Below, in pieces: positions 36,573-47,547 of a DNA stretch of 64,000 nucleotides. The stretch lies in contig OY987269.1 in the NCBI GenBank assembly GCA_963920665.1, positions 5,024,501-5,088,500 of the forward strand, in the 5' to 3' direction. The notes under the pieces were generated by a model. The model was not told the DNA's origin. It ran no database searches and saw only the letters and a program-made list of their open reading frames with translations. Positions within the stretch are counted from its first letter, which is position 1; each line of letters starts with the position of its first letter. The stretch comes from Straminergon stramineum (taxonomy: Eukaryota; Streptophyta; Bryopsida; Hypnales; Calliergonaceae). The translations under genes were made by a program, and so were the position numbers.

Positions 36573-36986
36573 TAAGGTAGGAGGCTTGAACTCCATTAGG
36601 GTATTTAGAATTGTCCCTACTTTTGCTTTGAAATGGACTTGAAATGGTCTTTAAATCAACCTCTACAATCATTTGAATGGATCAAGGAAAAAAGTGTAAT
36701 TTATTGCCAGAACCAATCATTGTCCTAGCTTTCCCCATTTCTCTTTATAACTTCAAGTGAACAATTTATGAAAGACCTAGTGACATAAGTAGGGACCTTT
36801 GACACAACTTATTTGAAAATTCATAAATAATTTAATAACACTTCAAAAATTAGGAAACAACTTGTTTTACATTCTACATCTATTTTTCTTTGCCTGAAAA
36901 TTTAGATAAAAATATTCCCATGAAAAGAAATACAAGAAAAAGGTGGACCAACCCTTAGATGAAAGATTTATGAGCCTTCTACCTTA
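36573..36986. repeat. Dispersed element with TAAGGTAG ends (copy 2, inverted)
   Basis: This is the reverse complement of 12450-12866 over its full length, starting TAAGGTAGGAGGCTTG and ending CCTTCTACCTTA. It is followed by ordinary AT-rich sequence with a (TA)n/(TG)n microsatellite near 37092-37120. Confidence 0.8.
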
Positions 36987-38244
36987 AGTCACTTTTGACT
37001 TATCCATTAGTTACAAGCTTAAAATTTAAAACTGAAATCTCTTTAGATAATCATATTACAAATTTATAATTTATAATTCTTCTTCTACAATTATATATAT
37101 ATATCTCTGTGTGTGTGTGACAGAGATATAGATTTTGGCTTTTAAATTCCCATCTGACAATCACATTTACTAAATTGAAATAATTTTTTAATGTGGGTGA
37201 ATAACTAGTAGGTATAAAAATTAAAATGACCAATCTAACAACACCCAACTACACTACTAATTCATATCAAATAGTACAACCATTTCGACATAGTCAATTC
37301 TCTTCCTAGAATTCTTATTAGAAGATTAAATTGAAATATCACCTTCCCAATCTCCTTCCACATTACCATTCCCTCAAGACACTTCCTACCAAATGAACCA
37401 ACCCAAGAAATTTTCAATTAAGACATGGTTACTGTGAACAACCTACTTCTGAAGCATAGAAACCCATCTCCCTTCCCAACGCCTTCGGTGATGATATACA
37501 TTGATGATACATAATGATTTATTGATTAAGACAATCTTGCAAGCGTTTGATTCTATCCACTTGTGATTCATTCACTGAATCTGACTTCCATTAAGACTTC
37601 ACTCCCCTTCTCACGTCGAAATCTTCTTTTATCCACACAAGTTCTTATACATTTACTACTATTCCCTTACAGCATCCAGGGAATTTATCGCTTCTCTGTG
37701 AATATTCCCTACTCCACAGATCTGAATCAGTTGCATTCCTCTTGACAAAAGTACACTACAAAGCTTTCATCGTTTAAAAACTCCAATTCGTTCTTAACAC
37801 TGGGATGCATTATTTCACATAACACCTCTGCAAGCTTCAGTAATCTTACGGAAACTCGGGCAAGAATGCAAATAGAACAAGGTGCACTGGGTGATCATGC
37901 TACCAATTACCTTTCCATCACAAAGGATTGACTGCATTCAAAAACTTAAAACCAAATTGCTCGATTCTTGATCTGAGTAGTAACTCTGTATGCACCCTTC
38001 GCAGAATTTTATCTCCCGGTTTACCTTTACATTCACTTACCAATGACTGTATTATGAACAAACTGAAATCTTGCGCTCTTGACCTGCCCGCTAAAGTACA
38101 GGATGCCTGGAGAGGCACGTCACCCCTGCTCAGAGTGATTAACCTCATTACAATTATCCTATGAAATAAGTAAAGACCACAGTATCGATGGAGAACTGCT
38201 GGGATATATTGACAGATAGTCCCAAGTAAAGGGCTCCCACGTTA
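36987..38244. other. Downstream flank and probable 3' UTR of the UBC22 gene
   Basis: From about 37260 to 38240 the composition is less AT-rich than the desert to its left, as expected for a 3' untranslated region of the minus-strand UBC22 gene. ORFs on both strands at 37918-38164 have no motif. Confidence 0.4.
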
Positions 38245-40216
38245 CTACAACCTCTTTAGACTCTTCTTTCTTACGTCCATTTTCTTCTTGTCAACAAGAG
38301 ACTTGGTTGATGTAAGCTCGCCCTTCGGTTTCTTCGCAGTCGGTGAGGTAGAAGTAATCGCATCACTGATTCCAACACTTACTCCACTATCCAAAGTGTT
38401 GTCTTTGTTTGCCGTGTTGTGCATAAGGGGGGTATGCACATCATCAGTTGCTCCGGCATTCACACTCGTAGACTCGGCAATGGGCACTTTACTCTTGGGC
38501 TTCGGCTTCATTGCATGAATACTGGTCATAAGTCTGGTGGGGCGAAAACAGGTTAAAAAACACTGTCGCAGCTCACATTCAATCGCAAACACGAACACGA
38601 CTACCTAAAATAAACTCCTGAGATGCAAATATCATTTGTGTTAACACTTACCAGAGACCACACATGTACGTGCTGTGTAAATATAGCTAAGCGTCAAGTT
38701 CAAGAGGAATAGAATAGCTAAGTTCGAGCCACTGCAGAACAGGTACCTGGCGTGCTTAGCATAGCCTTCGTAGTCCTCCATTAACATCTTGCCAGCTTCT
38801 TCATTAAGAGCAGACTCGGGAAAAGGTTCGATAAGAAGGCACCTCACAACCTGCATTTGGATGTTGAAAAAACATTTACGACGCAGCCATACAACATCAT
38901 AGTTGCAGGGGTCACACACTGTAGAAACATGGCAACTATAGGCGAATGTTGAAGACTAGAATGATTGACCAGTCACATGTCCTGATAATTAAAACCTAGT
39001 CATCCAGCTAATTAAAAAAACACGAAAACTCTACGACAGCGGCCATCAACGCGAGAGATATGAAGTGCGGAACCTACAAGAAGAACATGTCGAAGACCAA
39101 GAGTGGGCTTCCAATCCTTCTTTAACGTATTTACACAAATCTCTCCGTTCTTTGCAATGTTCGGGTGGAAAATGCGTGTCACAAAATATCCTGCAGAATA
39201 AACTCAATCAATCACTAAACAAAGGACGCGAAGGATTCCAAAAACCTAGCTATATCATGAGCAAAACAGAAATCTGCCCAAATAGTGTAGACTGATTACC
39301 TTTAGGTGGAGTCTGAGGAAAATCGTTGCTTAGAATGAGCTTCATTCTAAACACACCGCCTTCATAAGGAGTGCCAACTGTTTCAGCCCAAACATGATGA
39401 TGTTAGTGGTGAAGGCATGTAATGTACCCTGCATTACTACTCCGGAGCCACATCACATCCTATCCATGATTTGGACACCCATGGGACTGCTCGATTGACT
39501 ACGTCTGTTACAAGAGGTTACTATCTGCGCAACAATGAAGATTAAACATGAGAGAAAGTTTCAAGCACAATACGTGGTCCGTCAATGTCAGCAGTCACAT
39601 TCGAGAAATTCTCTTCATTCACGTGAACTTTGATGTCCTCTGGAGGACTGTCATCCAAATTTTTCAACTCCCTGGCAAGATCCCTGATCACCTTCGGAGC
39701 CAAATTTACATTCTCGTTTGTTGCCTGTGTACCAAATGAAATAGTGCATGGGGTCAGAGCTTCATCCTCCCACAGCCTAGCTACCAGACGCTTATTTCTA
39801 TCCGGTACGGCCCTACACATTACACAACCATTTGATGCGGTCAATAATACCAAAACCCTCTACACAGAATGCGGAATCCATTACCACGCATGGCTCTACC
39901 ATAGGTGCTCTCAGCGTCTCCTGTGGCTACAATTTCGCTAGGTTAAATCAGGGAGAGAGCACTCCTCGCAAACAGCTAACGATGCTGCAGATCGATACTC
40001 CCATGCCTTCCCCGAAATTCACCATTCTCCCATTCTACTTGAAGCTGAGACTATCAATTCTAACCTTTCATAGGAAACGAAGAGCATGGTGGAACTTAGA
40101 ACACTTATATTGGATTCTGGTTAACAACAGAGATATTACTTCGATCCAAAAACGCTTGGATACATAGAATATTTGGCACTGCTGAAAACCAGAATGCTAA
40201 TACGAACACTCACCAT
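38245..40216 (-). CDS. UBC22: Ubiquitin-conjugating enzyme E2, UBC22/UBE2S type, 6 exons, 245 aa
   Basis: Exons in transcript order are 40216-40214 (ATG only), 39724-39574, 39377-39300, 39190-39078, 38850-38747 and 38533-38245. All introns are GT-AG, phases agree, and the total is 738 nt. UBE2S-type E2s extend Lys11-linked ubiquitin chains with the anaphase-promoting complex. The UBC fold covers residues 8-155, with HPN at 86-88, catalytic Cys96 in [11 protein letters not shown], and [18 protein letters not shown] at 119-136. A Ser/Thr-rich and Lys-rich tail follows. It ends KKSLKRL, resembling the Leu-Arg tail by which UBE2S binds the complex. Length matches Arabidopsis UBC22 (about 250 aa). 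The start rests on a one-codon exon with an excellent donor (GACATG|GTGAGTG); exon 2 begins exactly where the family has ATNEN after its Met. A longer in-frame ORF over exon 2 is intron read-through. Confidence 0.93.
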
Positions 40217-41540
40217 GTCGGGAAAAAGCTCCAAAACCTCCAATAAATAGGTTGCAGCAGCAGCAATGCAGGCTGCTACCTAATCCTTCGAGCTTGATGC
40301 GCACTCCTTCAACGATGGAAAGAAACGGCAGCTCGCCAGCTGCCAAATCAATGCTGCACCTCCTCTTCCGCTAGACCGTCGTGGGCCGCCAGACGCCCCT
40401 CCGCGGCGACGATTGCAGATCTGCTACCGTCACAGCCTTCGCCAACCACGCTTGTTCTTGGTATCTCCAACCACACCAAAACGACCTTATGCCCGCACCA
40501 AACCAATACGCCTAAAAATGCAAAAAAAGACACAAATCGCCACCAGATGAAAAAAAAAAAAAAAAAACTCTCCTAAACAAATGCAAAATCCTCACAAGCG
40601 CAGCGACTCATCTCCAATGAATGCAACACACCCCAAACCTCAAACCACTAAACCTAACTCATCGAAATAATAAAATGCTCCAAAACACGAAACCCTCCGT
40701 CGGCTCTCTACTCCACGACGACAAGAATTCCCCCACCATTCCCCTTACACTGCTCTCCATGCAAAAATCAGCATCCCCTCACCTCAGCATGAGACAACAA
40801 TCGACCGCTTCTTCTCCGAAAACCATAAATGCAAAAAAATATTACTCGCGAAGGTCTCCCCTCCACAGCGATACAAAGGCTCTTCAGATGATGACTCCGT
40901 CCCTTCTTCAATTTCAAACCATGCTTTTCCCGAAAGAGGTCAACCGGCAATGCAAATGCGCAGCATGCGATCAGTGGGCTGCATTTGGTCAACAAGCAAA
41001 TGCAATGCGAGCAACTGGTTGAGCGGAATTTCGAATGCACGAGGGCGGAGGAGGGAGCAGGGGTGGTGTTGTGCCTCGGTTGGGGCTCCTGCCTCGGTTA
41101 AAGGCTCTGTTTTCCCTCTGCCAGCCTTTGTCTGTGGGGGGGAGCCAACAGCCATCTCTGGCTCCGTCCACCGCCTGGACGACGCACCCGGTCTCCGCGC
41201 CTTCCGTCCGGCGGTCGGCGGGGGTTTGAATGCGGTGGAAGGGGCCCAGGTGGAGGTCGGGGAGTGGCAGGGACCCGTTGGACGAGACGGGGTGATGTGG
41301 ACGGGAGACGTTTTCCCGAACGTTTGAGGAGCGCGGGCCGGGTGATCGTGACGGGGGACGTTGGGGGGCTGTGCCAGGCTGTCCGCCCGTGGACAGGGTC
41401 GGTTTTCAAATTTTTTTCAGGGAGGGGGGTGTTGAGCCATCTGATTGGGCCTCACCGCATTTTGAATCAGCTTGAGAAAAAAAGGTTGGCCTACCGGGGA
41501 AAAAGGGTAGACACTCTTTGGGGAGGCCATTGAACTAATT
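40217..41540. other. GC-rich upstream region of UBC22
   Basis: Composition rises sharply, most strongly at 41030-41400, where CG and GG runs are frequent. The part to about 40530 is probably the UBC22 5' leader and promoter on the minus strand. A poly-A run lies at 40549-40567. Several ORFs of 60-133 codons on both strands (for example 40621-41022 and 40950-41327) overlap one another and show no motif. I read them as consequences of high GC. A short divergent transcript cannot be excluded. Confidence 0.45.
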
Positions 41541-43301
41541 TTTTTAACCACTGTAGGGAAGATCTTCATTAGTGAAAACGTGAAAACATTGTCTGTATAG
41601 ACCAAGGAAGTGGGATTTTTCTAAAGAAGTATGTATCAATGATATTAGAGTGTGAGCACAAAGATGTGAGCCTTTAAGTTTTGAACCTAATTTTAGGTAT
41701 GCATCTGTAATCATTTGCAAGTGTTTCTAATAGAAGAACCTATAACATGGGTATACTATAATATGGAAAGAGTATATAATATATATACCTATAATAGAGA
41801 CACCTATAACCATAGAAAGTGTCTATAATATAGACTTCTAAGCTCATGGATTTATAGATTCTATATTGACATGCTAGCACTCCCCCCCAAAGTGTTACAA
41901 GTGTTTTTCAAAGGGAGATAAAGTACAAACTCAATAATTACCACAATTGAATTTTAGAATTTAGATTTGGAATCAAGGATTCCAATATTGCATGGAGAGG
42001 TCAAGAATTACAATATCAACCATTTCAAAATAGAAAGTAGGTTTTTACATCTATCCCTACACGTGGAAAAATTCTATCCCCTTCCCTTTATTTCCTTTCT
42101 AGAATGGTAACAATACTACTTCAAACAACTTTTAGAAAATGATCTATGAGACAACCTACAAAACCAACCATAAACGACTTGTAGGTCTTGTCATGGTTGT
42201 TTCTCCAATCTACATATACCATGTTTTTCCTACATGAATTTGTATTAGTAGTGTATTTCTTTCATTGAGGAAAGTTGCTTTTGGCTATTGATTTCATATA
42301 ATGTAAATATGTAAGACCATATAAAGCAAATTCAACGATGTGTCAAATTACATCCTATAAACATGGCAAAATAGTCTTGTATCTAACATTCATGTTCACA
42401 AAAGTTTAATAAAATTTATGGCTTGTCTTTAAGCTACTTGTAGCCACTACAAGTTTCTAGAAGAGAGGATAATGAAGATATGGAGATTTGTAGGTAAAAA
42501 AAAATTTAGTCTAAAGAGAATTTAGACAAAAGATCTTCATTTTTGCAAGTTTTTCTTTTCTACCATCACCAAATATTTTTAATTCATTATCATGTAAATC
42601 CACCAAATTTCGTTTTAAGAATCCATCAAAACTAAAATTTTGGTTTCTTTAAACCCAAAAATATGCTCAATTGAGATTGTACATAATGCAATGCTAATTA
42701 GATGTGATCAAAAAAAGCCAATTATATTCTATATTATGCAAATTCCTTTAAATGGTTCAATTGACAATTGGTATCTTTGTATATAATATTAGATCCTTTC
42801 TATACATTGATTTGTCCTGTTAGTGCATATAATGATAATTTACCAAAGTTACACTATTTTAAATTAATTTAAATTATAATATCATTGTTGTGATTTAATT
42901 TCCAAAAGAATGAAAATACCCAATTAGACTAATTTTGCAGATGACATTAATTTTGCACCTTCACTAATACGACAAATTAGTATAGTTTGTAGCTCACCAC
43001 TTCAATAGAATCTTAAAAGTTACCTATAAGGTTAATATGCAAAACCCTTGCCTGGGAGGAAGTATGAAGAGACTACAATACTTTTATAGCTTATTGTTTC
43101 AACTTGAGAAAGTCAAACTAGAGTTAGTACCCTATGAGAGGGTCAAATTCAACATAAATTCTTAATTTTTGTAAAAAAGCATCACAAGTCATTTTGTCAT
43201 TGGTTTAGGGTGATCCCAACTTTTCAAACTCGGAATTTGGGGAATTTAATTTGGATAAACTTCCTTGGCGAAACTAATCCTCACATAAAGAACATACCAA
43301 T
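41541..43301. other. AT-rich intergenic DNA, no gene seen
   Basis: There is no supported gene. A short run of TATAA/ATAGA words lies at 41750-41840. Confidence 0.5.
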
Positions 43302-43640
43302 ATAAGGTAGGAGGTCCATAAAATGCTAAAGCTCGAAAATTGTCCACCTCTTGAAATGTATACTATTTGTAGATTTTGCTTTCTCATTGCTTCAGCACTG
43401 TACAAAATAGTGTACAATTCAAGAGATGGATGCTTTAATTTAGTGACTACTCTTGCATTTCAACTTCAAAAATTCATAATTAATTCCAAAAAACTCCAAA
43501 AAAATATGAAATGAGTTGAATTTTTATTTTATTTTTTTAATTTCATCTTCAAGGAAAATTTACTGAAAAATATTTTAAGAAGTCTTACCTTCCCCCAAAT
43601 TAATTTCCAGCTCCTAAATGGCCACTTAAACAGTTACTGA
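43302..43640 (+). repeat. Dispersed repeat, AAGGTAGGAGG family
   Basis: It starts ATAAGGTAGGAGGTCCATAAA. The ordered blocks TTTTGCTTTCTCATTGCTTCAGC, CAACTTCAAAAATTCATAA and AAGGAAAATTTACTGAAAA match copies at 17024, 18543, 22784 (inverted) and 46320. Confidence 0.7.
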
Positions 43641-43859
43641 AATGTTGGTACCTTAGACTGAATCAACCTGTCGGTTGTGAATTTCAAATGACTGGCTCCT
43701 GGATTGCACAAACTGCATCTGTTCTTTTACCGGATTTGAATATTGCAGGCGGGAGTTTTTGAATTGTACCACATGATTGACCAAGTCATAGCAAGCTGGG
43801 CAGCCAGTCTAAGAGTTTCCTTATATGTACAGTAGGTCACCAATACCGAAAACGAAATA

Positions 43860-44091
43860 TTAACCCTTAAACGACGAGGCGGATGTTTTTTGTTTGATGA
43901 ATGACAAGAAATTCTCATGTGTGGGACAGATGTGCAACTATTCATCCTCAAAATTAGGGGTGGAAAGGGAAGATCTTCTATAGTAGTTTGACTCCCAATT
44001 AGTATTTTTGATTTTTTTTTATAGTAGATGATGTCACTCTGTTCCAAAATGGCTGATTTCCACGGTCACCAACCCGGCATTCAAGGGTTAA
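43860..44091. mobile_element. 232-bp TTAA MITE, copy A
   Basis: It is bounded by TTAACCCTTAAACGACGAGGCGG and CCGGCATTCAAGGGTTAA. The interior shares with 58493-58726 the blocks TGAATGACAAGAAAT-like, TGTTCATCCTTGGAATT-like, GTAGTTTGA and AGTAGATGAT. The minus-strand ORF here resembles that at 58482-58757 only because both are the same element. Confidence 0.8.
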
Positions 44092-44356
44092 AAGCATTTT
44101 TATGTTTCTTTTGTAGTGTGGAATGCACTTAATATGGCGATGAAATAGTCGTTCTCCTACTTCCTCGTTCACTGATGATCGGTGGAACTCTTCTTGACTT
44201 TTACAATACTTTTTTTTAACTATTGGGCTTACATGTAAGGAGGCCCTAAGAATATGCTACCTTAGCATTTTGAAATCATTTGATGTAAACTAGATGAATC
44301 ACACTCCATGTTATTTTCCTTCAACTAAATTTGGGTTTGAATTTCACTCCCTAAAT

Positions 44357-44592
44357 TTAACCCTAGAAGGACACCATGGACTCTACTAATGTCTAATGGA
44401 TGACAAAGAATCTTTCTATGTAGGATAGAAGTGTAGATGTTCACTCTTGAAATTAGGTGTGGCAATGGGAGGTCTAGTACAATAGTTTGATCTTTAATGA
44501 GTGCTCTTGGTGTTTTTTAAGCAAATGATTTGTATATATGATACCCAAAAGGATCATCTTTATAGTGGTTAGTGCGTCCTTCTAGAATCAAC
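44357..44592. mobile_element. 236-bp TTAA MITE, copy B
   Basis: The left end is TTAACCCTAGAAGGACACC and the right end is GCGTCCTTCTAGAATCAA. They are inverted over about 16 bases, with the right TTAA decayed. The interior matches copy A and the copy at 58493 (GGATGACAAAGAATC, ATAGAAGTG, GGAGGTCT). The CCCTAGAA end next to TTAA is strikingly like the canonical piggyBac terminus. Confidence 0.8.
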
Positions 44593-45699
44593 ATTTTGTA
44601 GAGCAAGGCTATCCATGAATGGTAACATTATATGGCTACTTCAATTTTAGACTGAGTGGCCAAGTTTGATATGGAAGTTTTAAAATAGCTTTGTATGTAC
44701 CCTAAGTGAGGGTCAAATTTGGGTTAAGTTAAGTCATATTTGTCAAAAAGAAGGGTTATGAGTCATTTGGGGATTGGTTTAATATGAAATAAACCTTTAA
44801 AAATTTGATGTGATAATTCAATTTTCACACTACCTAGCTTGCCAAATCTAACCCTCATGAACACTTTTTGAATATATAATATTATACATGTTGCCAAGTC
44901 TTTCCAAGACCTAGGATGAAGTTGTTGTTTTAAATTTCCCTTGGGCTTCTAACAACTCCTTGTTCAATTGGGAGGCATTTTGCTTTGTATTAAAATTGCC
45001 TTTTCTTGCAATAAATGAATAAATTTTGACTAAGTATTAGAGTGACATTCTTTAGAAAGATTCAATCGAGTATTTCGTTTAGGACTTTTTCCTTTGTGAG
45101 ATCAAGAGGCTCCAAGGCTAGTTTTTTAATTTTAAAAGGAAAATCCATGTTGATTGCAAGATTATAATGCCTGAATTTTAAATTGTAGTTTTTCTAATTC
45201 TACTTAAAAGTGATGTTTTTCCTATCTAAAGTTACTATAAGAAAATGTGTGTTCCACAACATATGCACTAAGTTGAAAATTGAATTGAAAACACTTATAA
45301 AAAAATTTAAAACCACATCTATTTTATTTAAGAAGATGTGATGAAGTAGAAGGGAGCACTATACATTATAAAAGAAAAAACTATGTTTTGAACAATGAGT
45401 TCAAGAAAATCTCTACATGATTTATTCCTTGCATTGCATATAAAATAAAAATCCTCACAAGTTTCATCTCATAAATATAAATATAATCTGATTCAGAATT
45501 TCTATATAATTGATTTCAATCTACTAGTATCAAGGGCACTCTTTGAGATTGAAAGTTAAAAAAAACTTGTAACTTTTGCAATTTACTTATTGGAATGACA
45601 TTAAGCAAAACTTCACATGTAAACATGTTAATTAAGATCTATCCTAGAAATTTCATCTTAAACTTTAAAAACAATAGGCCCTCTGAGCTTGACTAAATT
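44593..45699. other. AT-rich intergenic DNA, no gene seen
   Basis: No gene is seen. The 45430-45640 part distantly resembles repeats near 22280 and 36000. Confidence 0.5.
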
Positions 45700-45962
45700 C
45701 ACTAAATAGTGAAATTAGGTTGCCTTAACAATTAGGTTGCCTTACCCCAAGAAAGTTACTTTACAAGCCATCAAACTAAGTCAACAAATACTTTTACAAA
45801 TATTTTCATTTGTATATATGGAGATTCATGAATCCTAATTACAAAAATACCTATTGTAATTCAAAAGTACTGCATTCTTGTAAAATACAGTAACAAAAAA
45901 GATCTATTCAGTGTCAAATGTTGAGAAATTAGTGTGGGGCAACCTAATTTCACTATTAAGTG
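45700..45962. mobile_element. 263-bp MITE with AATAGTGAAATTAGGTTGCC inverted ends, copy 1
   Basis: The left end is CACTAAATAGTGAAATTAGG followed by TTGCC, and the right end is its complement ending ATTTCACTATTAAGTG. This gives a terminal repeat of 25 bases with one mismatch. The GTTGCC block is directly duplicated just inside the left end. A second copy lies inverted at 58181-58421. There is no coding capacity. Confidence 0.88.
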
Positions 45963-46319
45963 TACTGTACAGTGAACTTTTTGTCTTTCAGATGAATAGA
46001 AATGTTCCGAATTTTCTAATTTTCTGATTTTTTTACATTTATAATTTTATATCATGGTGACCTTGGCTAATAAGTAATCTTTCACTCAATACTTAATATT
46101 GCTGAGTTGGAATTAGTGGGATCTCTACTTTTCAGTTCTCTGCATCTAACTTATGACCAGCTCAATTATATCACCATGAATTCAATCTGCATCTAAGATA
46201 CATTTATGATTTCGCAAAGATTGTCCTCCCAATTTACTTGAACAGATTTTATCCTTATCCAATAAGATAGTGTGCTCTAAATTCTAAAAGCACCCCTGCT
46301 CTAAAAGTGACCTCTAACA

Positions 46320-46545
46320 CAGAGATATATTTTGCTTTCTTCAATATACCAATAGTGTACATTTCAGGATGTGGTCACTTTCAGAGACCACTGACTGCGT
46401 TTCAACTTCAAAAAATTTGTAACTAACTTAATTCCACAAAGCTGCAAAAAATAAAAAATAAATGAGACTACTTGGGTTCGATGCCAATTCCATTTTCCTT
46501 CCTACGAAAATGCACTGAAAATTGTTTCCAGGAGTTTTAATTCAG
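46320..46545 (+). repeat. Dispersed repeat, AAGGTAGGAGG family (truncated copy)
   Basis: The ordered blocks TTTTGCTTTCTTCAATATAC, CAACTTCAAAAAATT, TTCCACAAAG and ACTACTTGGGTT(C/A)GATGC match 17090-17330 closely. It lies just downstream of the unidentified six-exon gene. Confidence 0.65.
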
Positions 46546-47547
46546 CTTCAATCCCCGGAATGCAATCAGCTCTTAGCTAGAAGGTTGAGCAGACTACCGG
46601 CTTTATCTATTCCGTTGCTCGGGGATCTATCTGTGGACCTTGAATTTCAATGGGCTTGGAATGGGATCGACCTTGTGCATGGCCTTCTGCACATGACTAC
46701 AGAAAGACAGACGCCTGGTAGAGTTTGAAATTTAACTTTTTGATACAAGTTATCTTCGTTTGGAGAATCTCGATCAGATTGAACATCAACTCTTCAAAGG
46801 CACACGTGTACGTATTGATTTTGTGATAAGCACGGAGAGTCGATCAAGAGGAGTGTTCCAAGTCTGTTTTCCTGAGTAAGTTTCTTCCAACAAGTGCGTA
46901 CTCCGGAGTACAGTATTTGAGAGTGGTATCGATCTTGAGTATCATAAGCAGAAATTCCATGATTCTTCAAACCCGAAGACTCTTAGTTCCATGTATTCGA
47001 TCGCTTCTGTTCAATCCCTGGTTTCAGAATCTGCTGCTGCGGCTGTGCGGTGAAGTACTCTGTGGTCTGTAATGTATACATGTGATCGATCTATGGATGT
47101 AGAGACATTTAGGGTCGCAAATCTGCTTTTGGAAAGAACAAACGTTGCTCTTTATTCTTTAGTAGCAAAACTTCAATTTCTCCAGGCTAACCGAGGGGTA
47201 TTTCGGCGGGATTGTATGCGTCCTTCGAAGGAGGAATGATGGTAGTCCATGAGATATATGTATCAACAACTAATCGAACTCGATCAGTGTAAGCTATCGA
47301 TCATATAATTGAGGTGGGGAAATTTGTCTTGTTCTTTTTTATCTGGTACGTATACTTCCTGTCAAACTGTTCATGGATTGACTTATTGTTCTTGTTTACA
47401 AACATCCCATTGATGATATTTTCTACTCTTTCCACGCATTCCCACTTACGACTGTCTGACAGTCAAGAATTAGTTACCCCCCTTTTAATTTCCGCTAATA
47501 CTTCACTTTAATCAATACTACTATCAATGTCAGTTGTCTGGACATCG
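46546..47547 (-). other. Probable 3' UTR and flank of the six-exon minus-strand gene
   Basis: This stretch is less AT-rich than its surroundings and lies immediately after the proposed stop codon at 47548. No coding frame of its own is supported. ORFs at 46522-46728 and 47314-47511 have no motif. Confidence 0.4.

Noticed and set aside
39725..39853. Longer UBC22 N-terminus from the open frame over exon 2
   Set aside because: The extension shows no family similarity and a CACAG acceptor lies exactly at the family's second residue.
40621..41327. Overlapping ORFs of 100-133 codons in the GC-rich island
   Set aside because: They lie on both strands in the same place with no motif; this is expected from high GC and few stop codons.
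43727..44047. 106-codon minus-strand ORF resembling the one at 58482-58757
   Set aside because: The similarity is real but comes from both lying in copies of the same TTAA MITE; neither has protein-like features.
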